Below the pieces are notes generated by a model. The model saw nothing but the letters and a program-made list of their open reading frames with translations, ran no database searches and had not been told where the DNA came from. From Paenibacillaceae bacterium (lineage in GTDB: Bacteria > Bacillota > Bacilli > Paenibacillales > CANHGK01), in the NCBI GenBank assembly GCA_947460235.1, contig CANHGK010000004.1:90144-154143 (forward strand): a stretch of 64,000 bases of DNA, written 5' to 3'. Both the position numbers and the translations under genes were made by a program. This document shows positions 26,882 through 35,622 of the stretch, in pieces (within the stretch, counting starts at the first letter, position 1; each line of letters opens with the position of its first letter).

Positions 26882-27463
26882 TTATGGTTTGAATCCGAAA
26901 AGTAACACTTGAAAAGCTTCACGCACTTTATCTCGAAGTGGAATTTCACCATTGCTCATTGTCCACATATAGAGTGTTCCAAAATAAGTCTGTACAACTT
27001 GCTCGGCGAGTAACAATGAATTTAGTTGTTTTGTCACTTCTCCACGTTCTTGTCCAAGTGTAATCCATTTTTCAATTAATCCGGTACAATCCGTGAGCAT
27101 TTGTTGATGTCGTGTACGTACCGCTCCGTCTATCATACAACTTTGCATGACCGATCGCATTAATCCATGAGAATAATGTGTTCTAAGCGCAAGTACTTCA
27201 CTTAACATTTGAATTGTTGGAATAACAGGTAATTCTGGTGTAGAAATTGCCTTACCTAGTTCTTCCGCTACCCATAACTGTTGTAATTCAAACATAACCA
27301 TTTCTTTACTTTCAAAATGATAAAAAAACGTACCTTTTGCTACTCCGGCCATATCTGTTATTTCCTGAATGGTTGTTGCATCAACACCTTTTGATTCAAA
27401 AAGGTGTAACGCAGCTAGTCGTATCGATTCTCTTGTCTTTTCTTTTTGTGCTGCACGCTTCAT
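26882..27463 (-). CDS. TetR-family repressor of the export locus
   Basis: A 193-residue regulator. The N-terminal helix-turn-helix is seen in ALHLFESKGVDATTIQEI followed by AGVAKGTFFYHFESKEMV. The C-terminal helical domain should bind an effector. The start MKRAAQKEKTRES follows AGGAGTGATCAA. It is divergent from the MMPL exporter gene with 149 bases between, the usual layout for a repressor of the neighbouring pump. Confidence 0.9.
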   Translation of the reverse strand: MKRAAQKEKTRESIRLAALHLFESKGVDATTIQEITDMAGVAKGTFFYHFESKEMVMFELQQLWVAEELGKAISTPELPVIPTIQMLSEVLALRTHYSHGLMRSVMQSCMIDGAVRTRHQQMLTDCTGLIEKWITLGQERGEVTKQLNSLLLAEQVVQTYFGTLYMWTMSNGEIPLRDKVREAFQVLLFGFKP

Positions 27464-27551
27464 TTGATCACTCCTGAAAACAAATAAATCAATTATTCTT
27501 ATCATAACAGAAAATGGAACTTTACACCTACTGAGTACCAGTTGTGTTTCA

Positions 27552-27581
27552 TTGACTTTGGGTCAGTATATTTTGTAGAAT
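27552..27581 (+). promoter_or_regulatory. Promoter of the MMPL exporter gene
   Basis: TTGACT, an 18-base spacer, TAGAAT. ACTGAG occurs on both sides (around 27530 and 27595), and CAGTA lies inside the spacer. These could be TetR half-sites. Confidence 0.6.
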
Positions 27582-27612
27582 CATTGTATACCATACTGAG
27601 GGAGCGAGCATT

Positions 27613-30543
27613 GTGGAAAAAAACTCAAAATTTGGTTCTGGTTTCATTTCGAAATTAGTTACCTTGCGCTGGTGGATGATCATATTATGGATTGCACTAT
27701 CTGCAATTTCGATTACTATATTTCCTGATTTGACAGCAGTAGTTAAGCAAACTGAGCAATTATTTATCCCCAAAGATTATGCATCTCAACGAGCAAAAAT
27801 AGTACTTGCAAATATTTCACCTGATCAAAATAGCAAATCAAATGTGATTCTTGTTCTTTCTAGAAAAAACGTTGCGTTAACCGATGCCGACCGATCATGG
27901 TTAAAATCAAAACATGACGAATTATCTTCCCACAAAACAGAATGGGCACTTCAACAAGTTATTTCAGCCTTTGATGCGCCTGAATTAAAATCAAAATTCC
28001 AAAGTAAAGACGGTTCAGTAGAACTGATTTCAATCGGTTTTAAATATGCCGATTATGATTCACACACGCAGGATGGTTTAAAAAATGTCACCGAATTATT
28101 CGCAAATCCACCGAGTGGAACTGAAGCTCAATTAACCGGAAGTGCTGCCATTTCCAGTGATATCAATAAAACATCAGAAGAAGGTTTAAAGAAGTCTGAG
28201 ATTCTTACAATTGTACTCGTACTTGCTATATTATTGATTGTCTTTCGCTCACCCATCGCACCGTTCATACCACTAATCACCATAGCTGTATCATTTATGA
28301 TCACAAGAGGACTTGTCGCTTGGGCTGCACAAAAAGGTTTACCGGTTTCAACGTTTACTGAGTCATTTTTAATCGCCGTGTTATTTGGTGCTGGAACTGA
28401 TTATTGCATTTTGATCATGCAACGCTTTCGCGAAGAATTACTTAAAACCGATTCAACAAAAGTAGCTTTAATACAAACAATGAAAGCTGTATACCAAACC
28501 GTTATATTCTCCGGAAGCACTGTGTTAATTGCATTTTTAATCGTTGGATTCGCCCAATTCGGTATGTATCGTTCAGCCGTTGGAGTTGCGATAGGCATGG
28601 CCATTACCATTATCGCCTGTGTTACGCTGGCGCCTGCATTGTTAGCTGTTTTTGGGAAATCTGTATTCTGGCCAGTCCGTATTGATCAAATTAAAGGTCA
28701 CGGAGATTCTGGAATTTGGAATAAGTTAGGTTCTTTATCGCGAAAACGCGCAGGGTTGATCACAATTATTAGCTTATTAATTATCGCTCCAATTGTAGGT
28801 ATTTTTCAAAATGTACGATCTTTTGATGATCTAGCTGAAATCGATTCAAATCTAGGTTCTGTAAAAGGTTTCGAAACGGTTAAGCAAACGCTTGGTGAAG
28901 GTAATGTTTTTCCACTTACTATTGCAATTACCTCTGATTCAAATATGCGGTTACGTGAAGTTTTATCCGGAATTGAACAACTTAGCGAAGCTGCTGCCGC
29001 AATAGAACATGTTCAAGAAGTCCGAAGCGCAACAAGGCCACTCGGTGAACTTGTCAAAGAGTTACAAGTTCCGAATCTGATCAAAAAATCCAATGAAGGT
29101 TTATCTGATCTACGTGAAGGCGTTTCTAAAATTTCAAATGGTTTGGGAAATGCGAAAACAACACTCGATCATAACACCTCTAAAATCAACGAGCTTTCAA
29201 AAGGGTTGATATCATTGGCTGATGGCTCAAAACAATTATCAACAGGAATGAATCAATTCAATGCTGCATTTGATCAAACGGAATCAGGACTACATCGAAG
29301 TGCAGAAGCTAATGCACAAATATCTAGCGGCATCTCAAAGTTGAAACAAACGATTGATTCAATGGACACTGATTTACAAGCGATAGCAAAATCAAATCCC
29401 GAACTCTTAAGTGATATTCATTTTCTTACAATCATGGGTAAACAAAAAGGAATTAGTAATGGACTGCAAAAAACATCAGTTGGCACTGACAAATTAACTT
29501 CAGGCTTAAATCAACTTGATACCGCAATGAATCAAATGTCACCTGGATTAAAACAAGCGATCCAAGGCTTAAGTAATTTGGAAAAAGGTCAACGCGACGC
29601 TTCCTCCGGAGTAGATCAACTTAATGAAGGCATCGTTCAATTAAGCAGAGGGCTCGGAGATACGGTTACAGGATTGAACAAAATTGATGACGGAATGGGT
29701 CAAGTTCAACAATTTCAGAATAAACTATCTGCTGAAGGCAGCAAACAAATTCCTGGATTTTATATTCCTCAAGAAGCATACGATTCAAATGATTTCCAAA
29801 AAGCATTAGATGTATATGTATCAAAAGATGGTCACTCGGCAAAAATCGAAGTGATTTTAAGTCAAAACCCATATTCACTAGAAGCAATGGCAACTGCAGA
29901 AAAGGTTCGAAACGCTCTTGAGAGTACTGCAAATCAAAGCGGATTCTCTAATGTTGAATTATTACCTACCGGAACAACAGCACAATTCAATGAACTACGC
30001 GATATTTCACTTTCTGATTTTATTCGGACTGGTTCGCTCGTGTTAATTGGAATTTATATTGTATTACTGTTAATGATGCGATCATTGATTGCTCCATTCT
30101 ATATTATGATTTCATTAGCTCTTAATTATGGAATTACGATGTCAATTCTCGAACTTGTTTTTGTAAAATTACTCGGTCAAGATGGGCTTAAATGGTCCGT
30201 TGCATTTTTCGTGTTTTTAATAATCGTTGCACTTGGCGTAGATTATTCCATTTTCTTAATGGCTAGGTTTAAAGAAGAATATAAACCTGGGATGACTGGA
30301 ATTGCGATGCAAAAAGCGATGAAGTCAACGGGTAGCGTCATTATATCTGCAGCACTCATCATGGGCGGAACATTCTCGGCATTAATGCTCGCAGGTATGC
30401 ATACTTTGGCAGAAATCGGAGCTGGGATATTAATTGGTTTATTAATTTATGCAATTTTCTTTATGGGCTTCTTTGTCCCGGCTTTAGCTAATTTGATTGG
30501 TGAAGGAAATTTTTGGCCTTTCCATCGGAAAATAGACAAATAA
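27613..30543 (+). CDS. MMPL/RND-family exporter with coiled-coil insert (YdfJ-like)
   Basis: A 976-residue membrane protein with two sets of six helices. The GTG start follows GAGGGAG. VLFGAGTDYCILIMQRFREEL in the first half and VALGVDYSIFLMARFKEEY in the second carry the GxDY-type residues of proton-driven MMPL pumps. Between the halves (about 490-690) lies a long helical insert with repeated LSxGLxxLxxG patterns, like those in YhgE/Pip proteins. It probably spans the envelope outside the membrane. The likely cargo is a lipophilic drug or lipid. It is controlled by the divergent TetR gene. Confidence 0.88.
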   Translation: MEKNSKFGSGFISKLVTLRWWMIILWIALSAISITIFPDLTAVVKQTEQLFIPKDYASQRAKIVLANISPDQNSKSNVILVLSRKNVALTDADRSWLKSKHDELSSHKTEWALQQVISAFDAPELKSKFQSKDGSVELISIGFKYADYDSHTQDGLKNVTELFANPPSGTEAQLTGSAAISSDINKTSEEGLKKSEILTIVLVLAILLIVFRSPIAPFIPLITIAVSFMITRGLVAWAAQKGLPVSTFTESFLIAVLFGAGTDYCILIMQRFREELLKTDSTKVALIQTMKAVYQTVIFSGSTVLIAFLIVGFAQFGMYRSAVGVAIGMAITIIACVTLAPALLAVFGKSVFWPVRIDQIKGHGDSGIWNKLGSLSRKRAGLITIISLLIIAPIVGIFQNVRSFDDLAEIDSNLGSVKGFETVKQTLGEGNVFPLTIAITSDSNMRLREVLSGIEQLSEAAAAIEHVQEVRSATRPLGELVKELQVPNLIKKSNEGLSDLREGVSKISNGLGNAKTTLDHNTSKINELSKGLISLADGSKQLSTGMNQFNAAFDQTESGLHRSAEANAQISSGISKLKQTIDSMDTDLQAIAKSNPELLSDIHFLTIMGKQKGISNGLQKTSVGTDKLTSGLNQLDTAMNQMSPGLKQAIQGLSNLEKGQRDASSGVDQLNEGIVQLSRGLGDTVTGLNKIDDGMGQVQQFQNKLSAEGSKQIPGFYIPQEAYDSNDFQKALDVYVSKDGHSAKIEVILSQNPYSLEAMATAEKVRNALESTANQSGFSNVELLPTGTTAQFNELRDISLSDFIRTGSLVLIGIYIVLLLMMRSLIAPFYIMISLALNYGITMSILELVFVKLLGQDGLKWSVAFFVFLIIVALGVDYSIFLMARFKEEYKPGMTGIAMQKAMKSTGSVIISAALIMGGTFSALMLAGMHTLAEIGAGILIGLLIYAIFFMGFFVPALANLIGEGNFWPFHRKIDK

Positions 30544-30545
30544 AA

Positions 30546-30611
30546 AAACTCTGCCTCAACGTAATTCATCAAATGGAGATGAACACTTCGCGTTGGTGCA
30601 GAGTTTTTTTT
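30546..30611. terminator. Terminator after the MMPL gene
   Basis: AAACTCTGC.TCAACG pairs with CGTTGGTGCAGAGTTT and continues into eight T. It also serves the convergent CBM20 gene. Confidence 0.8.
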
Positions 30612-30613
30612 AT

Positions 30614-31849
30614 TTAAAACGAGATATTTATTCCTGACTCAGATGATGTTTCATATGATCGATTAGTTCCAGCTTGCCATTTTATGAACGTTCCGGAAAC
30701 ATCTTTAATAACAATTTTGTATTTCAACGTTTTATTAGCTTTTAATTGAATCGTCCCAGTCCAATTTGGATATTTTGTGTTACCCGAATTAGTTGATAAC
30801 ATAAAGTTCACCGGAACTGGATTAGCCCAACTATCGGTATTATAATCTCCAATAATCCAACAATTTTGACCAGGTGATGTCGTACAATTTGATACATTAA
30901 CGGTTACCGTCACTGTTGATTCCGCAGGTGTTGGTGTTGGTATTAAAGTTGGTGTTGGTATTAAAGTTGGTGTTGGTGTTGGAGTCAATCCCGGAATCGG
31001 TGTAGGCGTTTCAGGCAACGCTGTTGTTCCAGGTAACGGCGTTGGAGTCGTTTTAGTAACAACTAATGGTGATCCTGATGGCAACACTGATGCTGATGGA
31101 TTAGGCGTCGGCGGTATATTACCCTTTGCGACTGTTCCATCTTCATATAATGAGTAACTACCTGCCCCATCAACTTGATAAACCTTTCGAACACAATACT
31201 TCCAGAATTTCGAATCGAGTTTGCACATGAAATTCATTCCACCATATACATTTATCAGTGAACTTTTATTCCAAGATCCAACGATAATTGGATTCATCAT
31301 TGGTGTCATTCCAGTATGTGTTGACGGTCCATCCTTCTCTTCACCCAATTGTACGACATCAATTCCCTTTAACCACAACGGATTCTTTATATAATCATCC
31401 GTATATAGATGTAATGCAAAAGATAAAATTGGTGTTGGATCGGGTGTAGGTGCTGGAGTAACACTAGGTATTTCGGTCGGAACTTCCGATGGTGCTGGAG
31501 TCTCGTTCGGTATTGTAGGTGCTGGTGTAATATATACAATTTGAGGTTCTGGTGTCGTGTTAAGTTGAACCTGTAAATCATAAATTTTTGACTGTAATTC
31601 ATCCACTTGTTTTGCATATAAATTATTCGCTTGAATTAATTGTTTGTAATCTGGTGGATAGGTTACTTTGTAAACGATCTTAGGGGTTGGGGTTGGAGAT
31701 GGTTTGACTTTACTGGCTGAAGTTGTTGTCGTTTTTTTGGCAGGTGAATTCTTGGATGCTTTAGTTGCTCCGAACCCGTTCGGAGTAATTGTCGTCATTA
31801 ATAGGATGCACACTGTTAGTAATGATAATAACGGTTTAATCTTGGACAT
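30614..31849 (-). CDS. Secreted CBM20 starch-binding protein without catalytic domain
   Basis: A 411-residue secreted protein. The signal peptide is about residues 1-29 (LLSLLTVCILLMTTITP), followed by a Lys/Thr-rich stretch, a short coiled coil (QANNLYAKQVDELQSKIYDLQ) and Pro-Thr-Glu linkers. A middle domain of about 110 residues (SFALHLYTDDYIKNPLW to EDGTVAKG) has two cysteines and no family I know. A second Thr-Pro linker leads to a C-terminal CBM20 (VTVTVNVSNC..PGQNCWIIGDY...NRSYETSSESG). The start ATG follows GAGGTG by six bases. It probably binds starch at the cell surface and may be non-catalytic. Confidence 0.7.
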   Translation of the reverse strand: MSKIKPLLSLLTVCILLMTTITPNGFGATKASKNSPAKKTTTTSASKVKPSPTPTPKIVYKVTYPPDYKQLIQANNLYAKQVDELQSKIYDLQVQLNTTPEPQIVYITPAPTIPNETPAPSEVPTEIPSVTPAPTPDPTPILSFALHLYTDDYIKNPLWLKGIDVVQLGEEKDGPSTHTGMTPMMNPIIVGSWNKSSLINVYGGMNFMCKLDSKFWKYCVRKVYQVDGAGSYSLYEDGTVAKGNIPPTPNPSASVLPSGSPLVVTKTTPTPLPGTTALPETPTPIPGLTPTPTPTLIPTPTLIPTPTPAESTVTVTVNVSNCTTSPGQNCWIIGDYNTDSWANPVPVNFMLSTNSGNTKYPNWTGTIQLKANKTLKYKIVIKDVSGTFIKWQAGTNRSYETSSESGINISF

Positions 31850-32031
31850 GTAATTCACCTCAATAATTATTTTTCTTTAAAAATACTATTCTTCAATTCA
31901 ATTAAAAAACCTGCATTTAATTTGATTTTTCTGATTTTTCAATCGCTTTATGCAAACCCTCTTTTCGTGCATAACTAACAAAAATCGGGTACACTATACT
32001 CATCCCTTGTAGAACGAAAGTAGGAATTAAC

Positions 32032-33579
32032 ATGAGTGAACAAAACAAAAGTAATAAACCAACAAGATCAGGTAACACCATTCGCAGAGGCGGACCAGCA
32101 AAACCTTTTCGCGGAGCAAAACCTGGCGGAATTCAACGCCCAAGAAATCCTAAACAAATTGGCGTAAAAGGCATGCATGCACATGATGCCGATGCGTTAA
32201 TGCCAGGCGCACCACTTGTCATAACAATTAAACGAATCGGAATCAACGGTGAAGGCGTCGGTTATTACCGCCGCAAAGCAGTTTTTATAACAAACGCGTT
32301 ACCTGGTGAAATCGTTCATGCATCCGTGACGAACGTCCACTCGACCTATATCGAAGCGAAATTAACAAAGGTCGAAAAAAAATCATCAGATCGAATCGAT
32401 CCAAAATGTCCTGTGTATGACGAATGCGGCGGTTGCCAATTGCAACATGCTAAGTATGAATCACACGGTTCCTATAAAGCTGAATTGATTCAAGAAGCAT
32501 TTACACGGTATGCCGGAGTAGAAGATCTACCAATTCGTAGTATGGCATCCGCAAGCGAACCTTGGGGATACCGAAATAAAGCTCAATTCCAAGTTCAATT
32601 GAGTTTTAATGCCGAAGGTAAACCAACCGTTGAATTAGGTCTGTATAAAGCAGATAGCCATGATCTTGTTGATGCAGTAAAAGCGGGTTGTGCAGTACAA
32701 CACCCAATGACGCTTCGTGTAATGGAAAAAGTGAAAACATTTGTTAATTCCGTGAAGGCGCCGATCCATCATCCGCGTCACAATCCTAGCGGTTTACGTA
32801 CCGTTGTAACTCGCGTTTCAATGGCTACAAAGGAAGTTCAATTAACATTTGTAACCGGAAGTGCCAACTTCCCTCCACTTTCTAAAATTGTGGAGCGTGT
32901 TCAACGCGAACTACCAGAAGTGACAACCATTGCACATAATATTCAACCGAATGATACATCACTCGTTTTTGGTGAAGAAACTCGAATCATTTGGGGTAAA
33001 CCGGAAATGACAGAACGTTTTCTAGACTTAGATGTTCACGTATCCCCAAGGGCTTTTTTACAATTAAATCCTGTTCAAACTGAAAAGTTATATCGTTATG
33101 TGATGGAAGCAGCTAATTTACAAGGTACCGAACAAGTTGCTGACATGCACTGTGGTACTGGAGCAATTGCTCTTTCCCTCGCTCCACTTTGCGGACAAGT
33201 ACGTGGTGTTGATACGACAGAAGAAGCGATCGAAGATGCAAAGAAAAATGCGGAAAAACGCCAAGCAAAAAACTCTCGCTTTTTTATTGGGAAAGCAGAA
33301 TCATGGTTACCACGTTGGTTGCATAGCGGTTGGATACCAAATGTCGTTGTACTTGATCCGCCTCGGAGCGGTTGTGAAGAAGATTTATTACGCGGTTTAA
33401 TTCGCCGTGAGTTTGTTGCTGGAACAAGGATCGTTTACGTTTCCTGTAATCCTGCCACATTAGCTAAAGATGCAAACTGGTTGCTTAAAGCAGGATATCA
33501 ATTAAAATGGATTCAACCCGTTGATATGTTCCCACAAACTGCTCATGTTGAGGCAGTTGCATTATTTATTAGAAAATAA
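32032..33579 (+). CDS. 23S rRNA (uracil-C5)-methyltransferase, RlmD/RlmCD type
   Basis: A 515-residue TrmA-superfamily enzyme. A basic, low-complexity N-terminal tail of about 50 residues precedes a TRAM domain (VITIKRIGINGEGVGYY). The 4Fe-4S cysteines are in CPVYDECGGCQLQH and KAGCAVQ. The methyltransferase domain has ADMHCGTGAIALSLAP, LDPPRSGCEED and the catalytic Cys in VYVSCNPATLAKD. It makes m5U in 23S rRNA; Gram-positive homologues may modify two sites. The N-terminal tail is unusual and may add RNA affinity. Confidence 0.9.
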   Translation: MSEQNKSNKPTRSGNTIRRGGPAKPFRGAKPGGIQRPRNPKQIGVKGMHAHDADALMPGAPLVITIKRIGINGEGVGYYRRKAVFITNALPGEIVHASVTNVHSTYIEAKLTKVEKKSSDRIDPKCPVYDECGGCQLQHAKYESHGSYKAELIQEAFTRYAGVEDLPIRSMASASEPWGYRNKAQFQVQLSFNAEGKPTVELGLYKADSHDLVDAVKAGCAVQHPMTLRVMEKVKTFVNSVKAPIHHPRHNPSGLRTVVTRVSMATKEVQLTFVTGSANFPPLSKIVERVQRELPEVTTIAHNIQPNDTSLVFGEETRIIWGKPEMTERFLDLDVHVSPRAFLQLNPVQTEKLYRYVMEAANLQGTEQVADMHCGTGAIALSLAPLCGQVRGVDTTEEAIEDAKKNAEKRQAKNSRFFIGKAESWLPRWLHSGWIPNVVVLDPPRSGCEEDLLRGLIRREFVAGTRIVYVSCNPATLAKDANWLLKAGYQLKWIQPVDMFPQTAHVEAVALFIRK

Positions 33580-33586
33580 TTTTGTA

Positions 33587-33632
33587 AAAAGCTGTTTAAG
33601 CACACATTAACTGTGCTTAAACAGCTTTTTTA
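33587..33632. terminator. Strong terminator after the rRNA methyltransferase gene
   Basis: A long, almost perfect hairpin AAAGCTGTTTAAGCACA / TGTGCTTAAACAGCTTT with further T. Confidence 0.9.
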
Positions 33633-33634
33633 AT

Positions 33635-33664
33635 TTGCGAAATTATATATAAGTATATTATTAT
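33635..33664 (+). promoter_or_regulatory. Promoter/operator of the ars operon
   Basis: TTGCGA, an 18-base spacer, TATTAT. The spacer and -10 lie in an AT-rich imperfect inverted repeat (ATATATAAG...TTATTATAT), the kind of place where an ArsR dimer binds. Confidence 0.55.
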
Positions 33665-33704
33665 ATATTTATTGAATTTATTAATCACAAATGGAGATGA
33701 TGTC

Positions 33705-34028
33705 TTGCCCGATTTTCAGACCCTTGCACAGCAATTCAAACTACTTGGAGATCCTACTCGTTTAAGAATCCTTGCGATGATTCAACACCAAGAGCATTGC
33801 GTTTGTGATGTCGTCGACGCATTGGAAATGACGCAACCGAATATAAGTCAACATATCCGGAAATTGAAAGATGCGGGTTGGGTACGCGAACAAAAACGAG
33901 GACAATGGGTGTATTATTCATTAGTTGATCCATTACCGGATGCAGTTCAGTCGGCACTCCAATTTCTTCCTTCGCCTAAATCATCACAATCAAATTGTGA
34001 GGAGGCTTGTGAATGCAACGACGTTTAG
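33705..34028 (+). CDS. arsR: ArsR-family arsenite-responsive repressor
   Basis: A 107-residue winged-helix repressor. With the TTG start eight bases after GGAG, the metal-binding motif falls at Cys32-Val-Cys34-Asp in the first recognition region (EHCVCDVVDALEMTQPN), the same numbering as classical arsenite sensors. The DNA-binding helix is TQPNISQHIRKLKDAG. Arsenite binding should release DNA. Three C-terminal cysteines (CEEACEC) may add a further arsenic site. Its end overlaps aqpS by 16 bases. Confidence 0.93.
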   Translation: MPDFQTLAQQFKLLGDPTRLRILAMIQHQEHCVCDVVDALEMTQPNISQHIRKLKDAGWVREQKRGQWVYYSLVDPLPDAVQSALQFLPSPKSSQSNCEEACECNDV

Positions 34029-34666
34029 TCGCCGAGGCACTGGGAACATTTACGATGATTTTTGCAGGTACCGGTGCGATCATCGTAAATTCTATGACAA
34101 ATGCACTCGGACACGTTGGCGTTGCGATGACTTGGGGTTTGGTTGTCATGGCAATGATTTATTCGTTTGGACATGTATCAGGCGCGCACATGAATCCTGC
34201 AGTTTCTATCGCGTTTTGGATTCGAGGTAATTTGGAACGACGAGCAGTACTTCCTTATATCATAGCCCAGGCATTCGGCGCATTTTTAGCGAGTGGACTT
34301 CTTAGATATTTATTCGGTAATATTGCTCATCTAGGTGCAAGTTTGCCTCGAGGAACGTGGCAACAATCATTTGTATTAGAACTACTACTCACGATGATTT
34401 TGATGCTTGTCATTTTAGGGGCCGCGGTTCATGAGAAAGCGATAAAATCATTTGCAGGTGTTGCCATTGGGGCAACTATTGGCCTGGAAGCGATGTTCGC
34501 AGGACCGATTTGTGGTGCCTCAATGAACCCAATACGTACGTTAGCACCTGCTATTGTTAGTGGAGAAATCAATGACGTATGGATTTATATCATTTCCACG
34601 ATTTTAGGCGCAATCATTGCGGTTGGAATCGATCGATTACTAAAAACAAAGGAGATTTTAACATGA
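34013..34666 (+). CDS. aqpS: Aquaglyceroporin of the ars operon (AqpS-like)
   Basis: A 217-residue, six-helix MIP channel. The first pore box is [10 protein letters not shown]. The second is [13 protein letters not shown], where the usual Asn-Pro-Ala is Asn-Pro-Ile with the selectivity-filter Arg kept. By its place between arsR and arsC it should let uncharged As(OH)3 leave the cell down its gradient, as proposed for AqpS of Sinorhizobium meliloti. No arsB or acr3 pump is in the operon. Its start overlaps arsR, and its end overlaps arsC by four bases. Confidence 0.85.
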   Translation: MQRRLVAEALGTFTMIFAGTGAIIVNSMTNALGHVGVAMTWGLVVMAMIYSFGHVSGAHMNPAVSIAFWIRGNLERRAVLPYIIAQAFGAFLASGLLRYLFGNIAHLGASLPRGTWQQSFVLELLLTMILMLVILGAAVHEKAIKSFAGVAIGATIGLEAMFAGPICGASMNPIRTLAPAIVSGEINDVWIYIISTILGAIIAVGIDRLLKTKEILT

Positions 34667-35085
34667 GCAAACCAATTATTTATTTTTTATGTACAGGGAA
34701 TTCTTGCCGTAGTCAAATCGCAGATGGTTTTATGAAACAGTTAGGTGGAGACCGTTTTGAGGTGTTCAGCGCAGGGTTAGAAGCGCACGGTCTAAACCCT
34801 CGTGCAATATCGATCATGGCAGAAGCAGGGATTGATATTACAACGCACACATCTGATGTAATTGATCCTGAATTACTAAACCGTTCCAAATACGTTATTA
34901 CGTTGTGTGGTCATGCAGATGAGCATTGCCCAGTAGTTTTTAATCCAGCGGTTATCAAATGGCATTGGGGATTCGATGATCCGGCAAAAGCAAAAGGAAC
35001 CGAAGAAGAAATTTTAGCGCAATTCCGCACAGTACGTGATGCAATCCGCTCACGCATTATTAAATTCCTTGAATCTGGAGAATAG
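34663..35085 (+). CDS. arsC: Thioredoxin-coupled arsenate reductase
   Basis: A 140-residue low-molecular-weight phosphatase-fold reductase that turns arsenate into arsenite. The active-site loop is C10-TGNSC15-RS. The redox pair is Cys82 and Cys89 in [11 protein letters not shown], the same numbering as pI258 and B. subtilis ArsC. Thioredoxin should recycle it. The start follows AAGGAGATTTTAAC and overlaps aqpS, so reductase and channel are coupled. Confidence 0.95.
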   Translation: MSKPIIYFLCTGNSCRSQIADGFMKQLGGDRFEVFSAGLEAHGLNPRAISIMAEAGIDITTHTSDVIDPELLNRSKYVITLCGHADEHCPVVFNPAVIKWHWGFDDPAKAKGTEEEILAQFRTVRDAIRSRIIKFLESGE

Positions 35086-35089
35086 TCAG

Positions 35090-35563
35090 ATGAGAATGCA
35101 TGTTGCTGTTAATTGTTCGTCACTCGATCATTCATTGACGTTTTATCGCAAGTTATTTGGTGCAGAACCAATGAAGGTAAAACCAGAATATGCAAAATTC
35201 GAGATTGACAATCCACCGTTGTTATTTTCATTAAACGTTCGTTCATTTGATGATAAGGGAATTCTCAACCACCTTGGATTTCAAGTAGAATCATCCGAAC
35301 AAGTGATCGAGTGGCGTGATCGGTTAACGAATGCAGGATTAATCACAACCGACGAAATGAATACCACTTGTTGCTATGCTGTTCAAGATAAAATTTGGGT
35401 TCATGATCCTGACGGAAATGCATGGGAAATCTTTTATACGAAAGCCGATTCTGAATTCGAATCTGCACCTGAATCGAACCGTGATGAATCATTATGTTGT
35501 ACACCACCAAGCGCATCTTTGCAAGCAATACCTATCGCGTTTCAATCATTTCGCAATAAATAA
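35090..35563 (+). CDS. arsI: ArsI-type C-As lyase (VOC family)
   Basis: A 157-residue protein of the vicinal-oxygen-chelate fold. The metal ligands expected are His4, His61 and Glu113 (MHVAVN, NHLGFQV, AWEIF). The arsenic-binding cysteine pair is Cys94-Cys95 in NTTCCYAVQDKIWVHDPDG. ArsI enzymes are Fe(II)-dependent dioxygenases that cut the C-As bond of methylarsenite and aromatic arsenicals, giving arsenite. A tail with another Cys pair follows. The start ATG lies eight bases after GGAGA at the end of arsC. Confidence 0.88.
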   Translation: MRMHVAVNCSSLDHSLTFYRKLFGAEPMKVKPEYAKFEIDNPPLLFSLNVRSFDDKGILNHLGFQVESSEQVIEWRDRLTNAGLITTDEMNTTCCYAVQDKIWVHDPDGNAWEIFYTKADSEFESAPESNRDESLCCTPPSASLQAIPIAFQSFRNK

Positions 35564-35572
35564 GCAAACAAA

Positions 35573-35610
35573 AGCTCCGCTTCCCTAACGGGAAACGGAG
35601 CAATTTTTTT
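35573..35610. terminator. Terminator between arsI and glnA
   Basis: GCTCCG..TCCC / GGGA..CGGAGC followed by AATTTTTTT, between convergent genes. Confidence 0.88.
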
Positions 35611-35622
35611 GCAACATAGATA

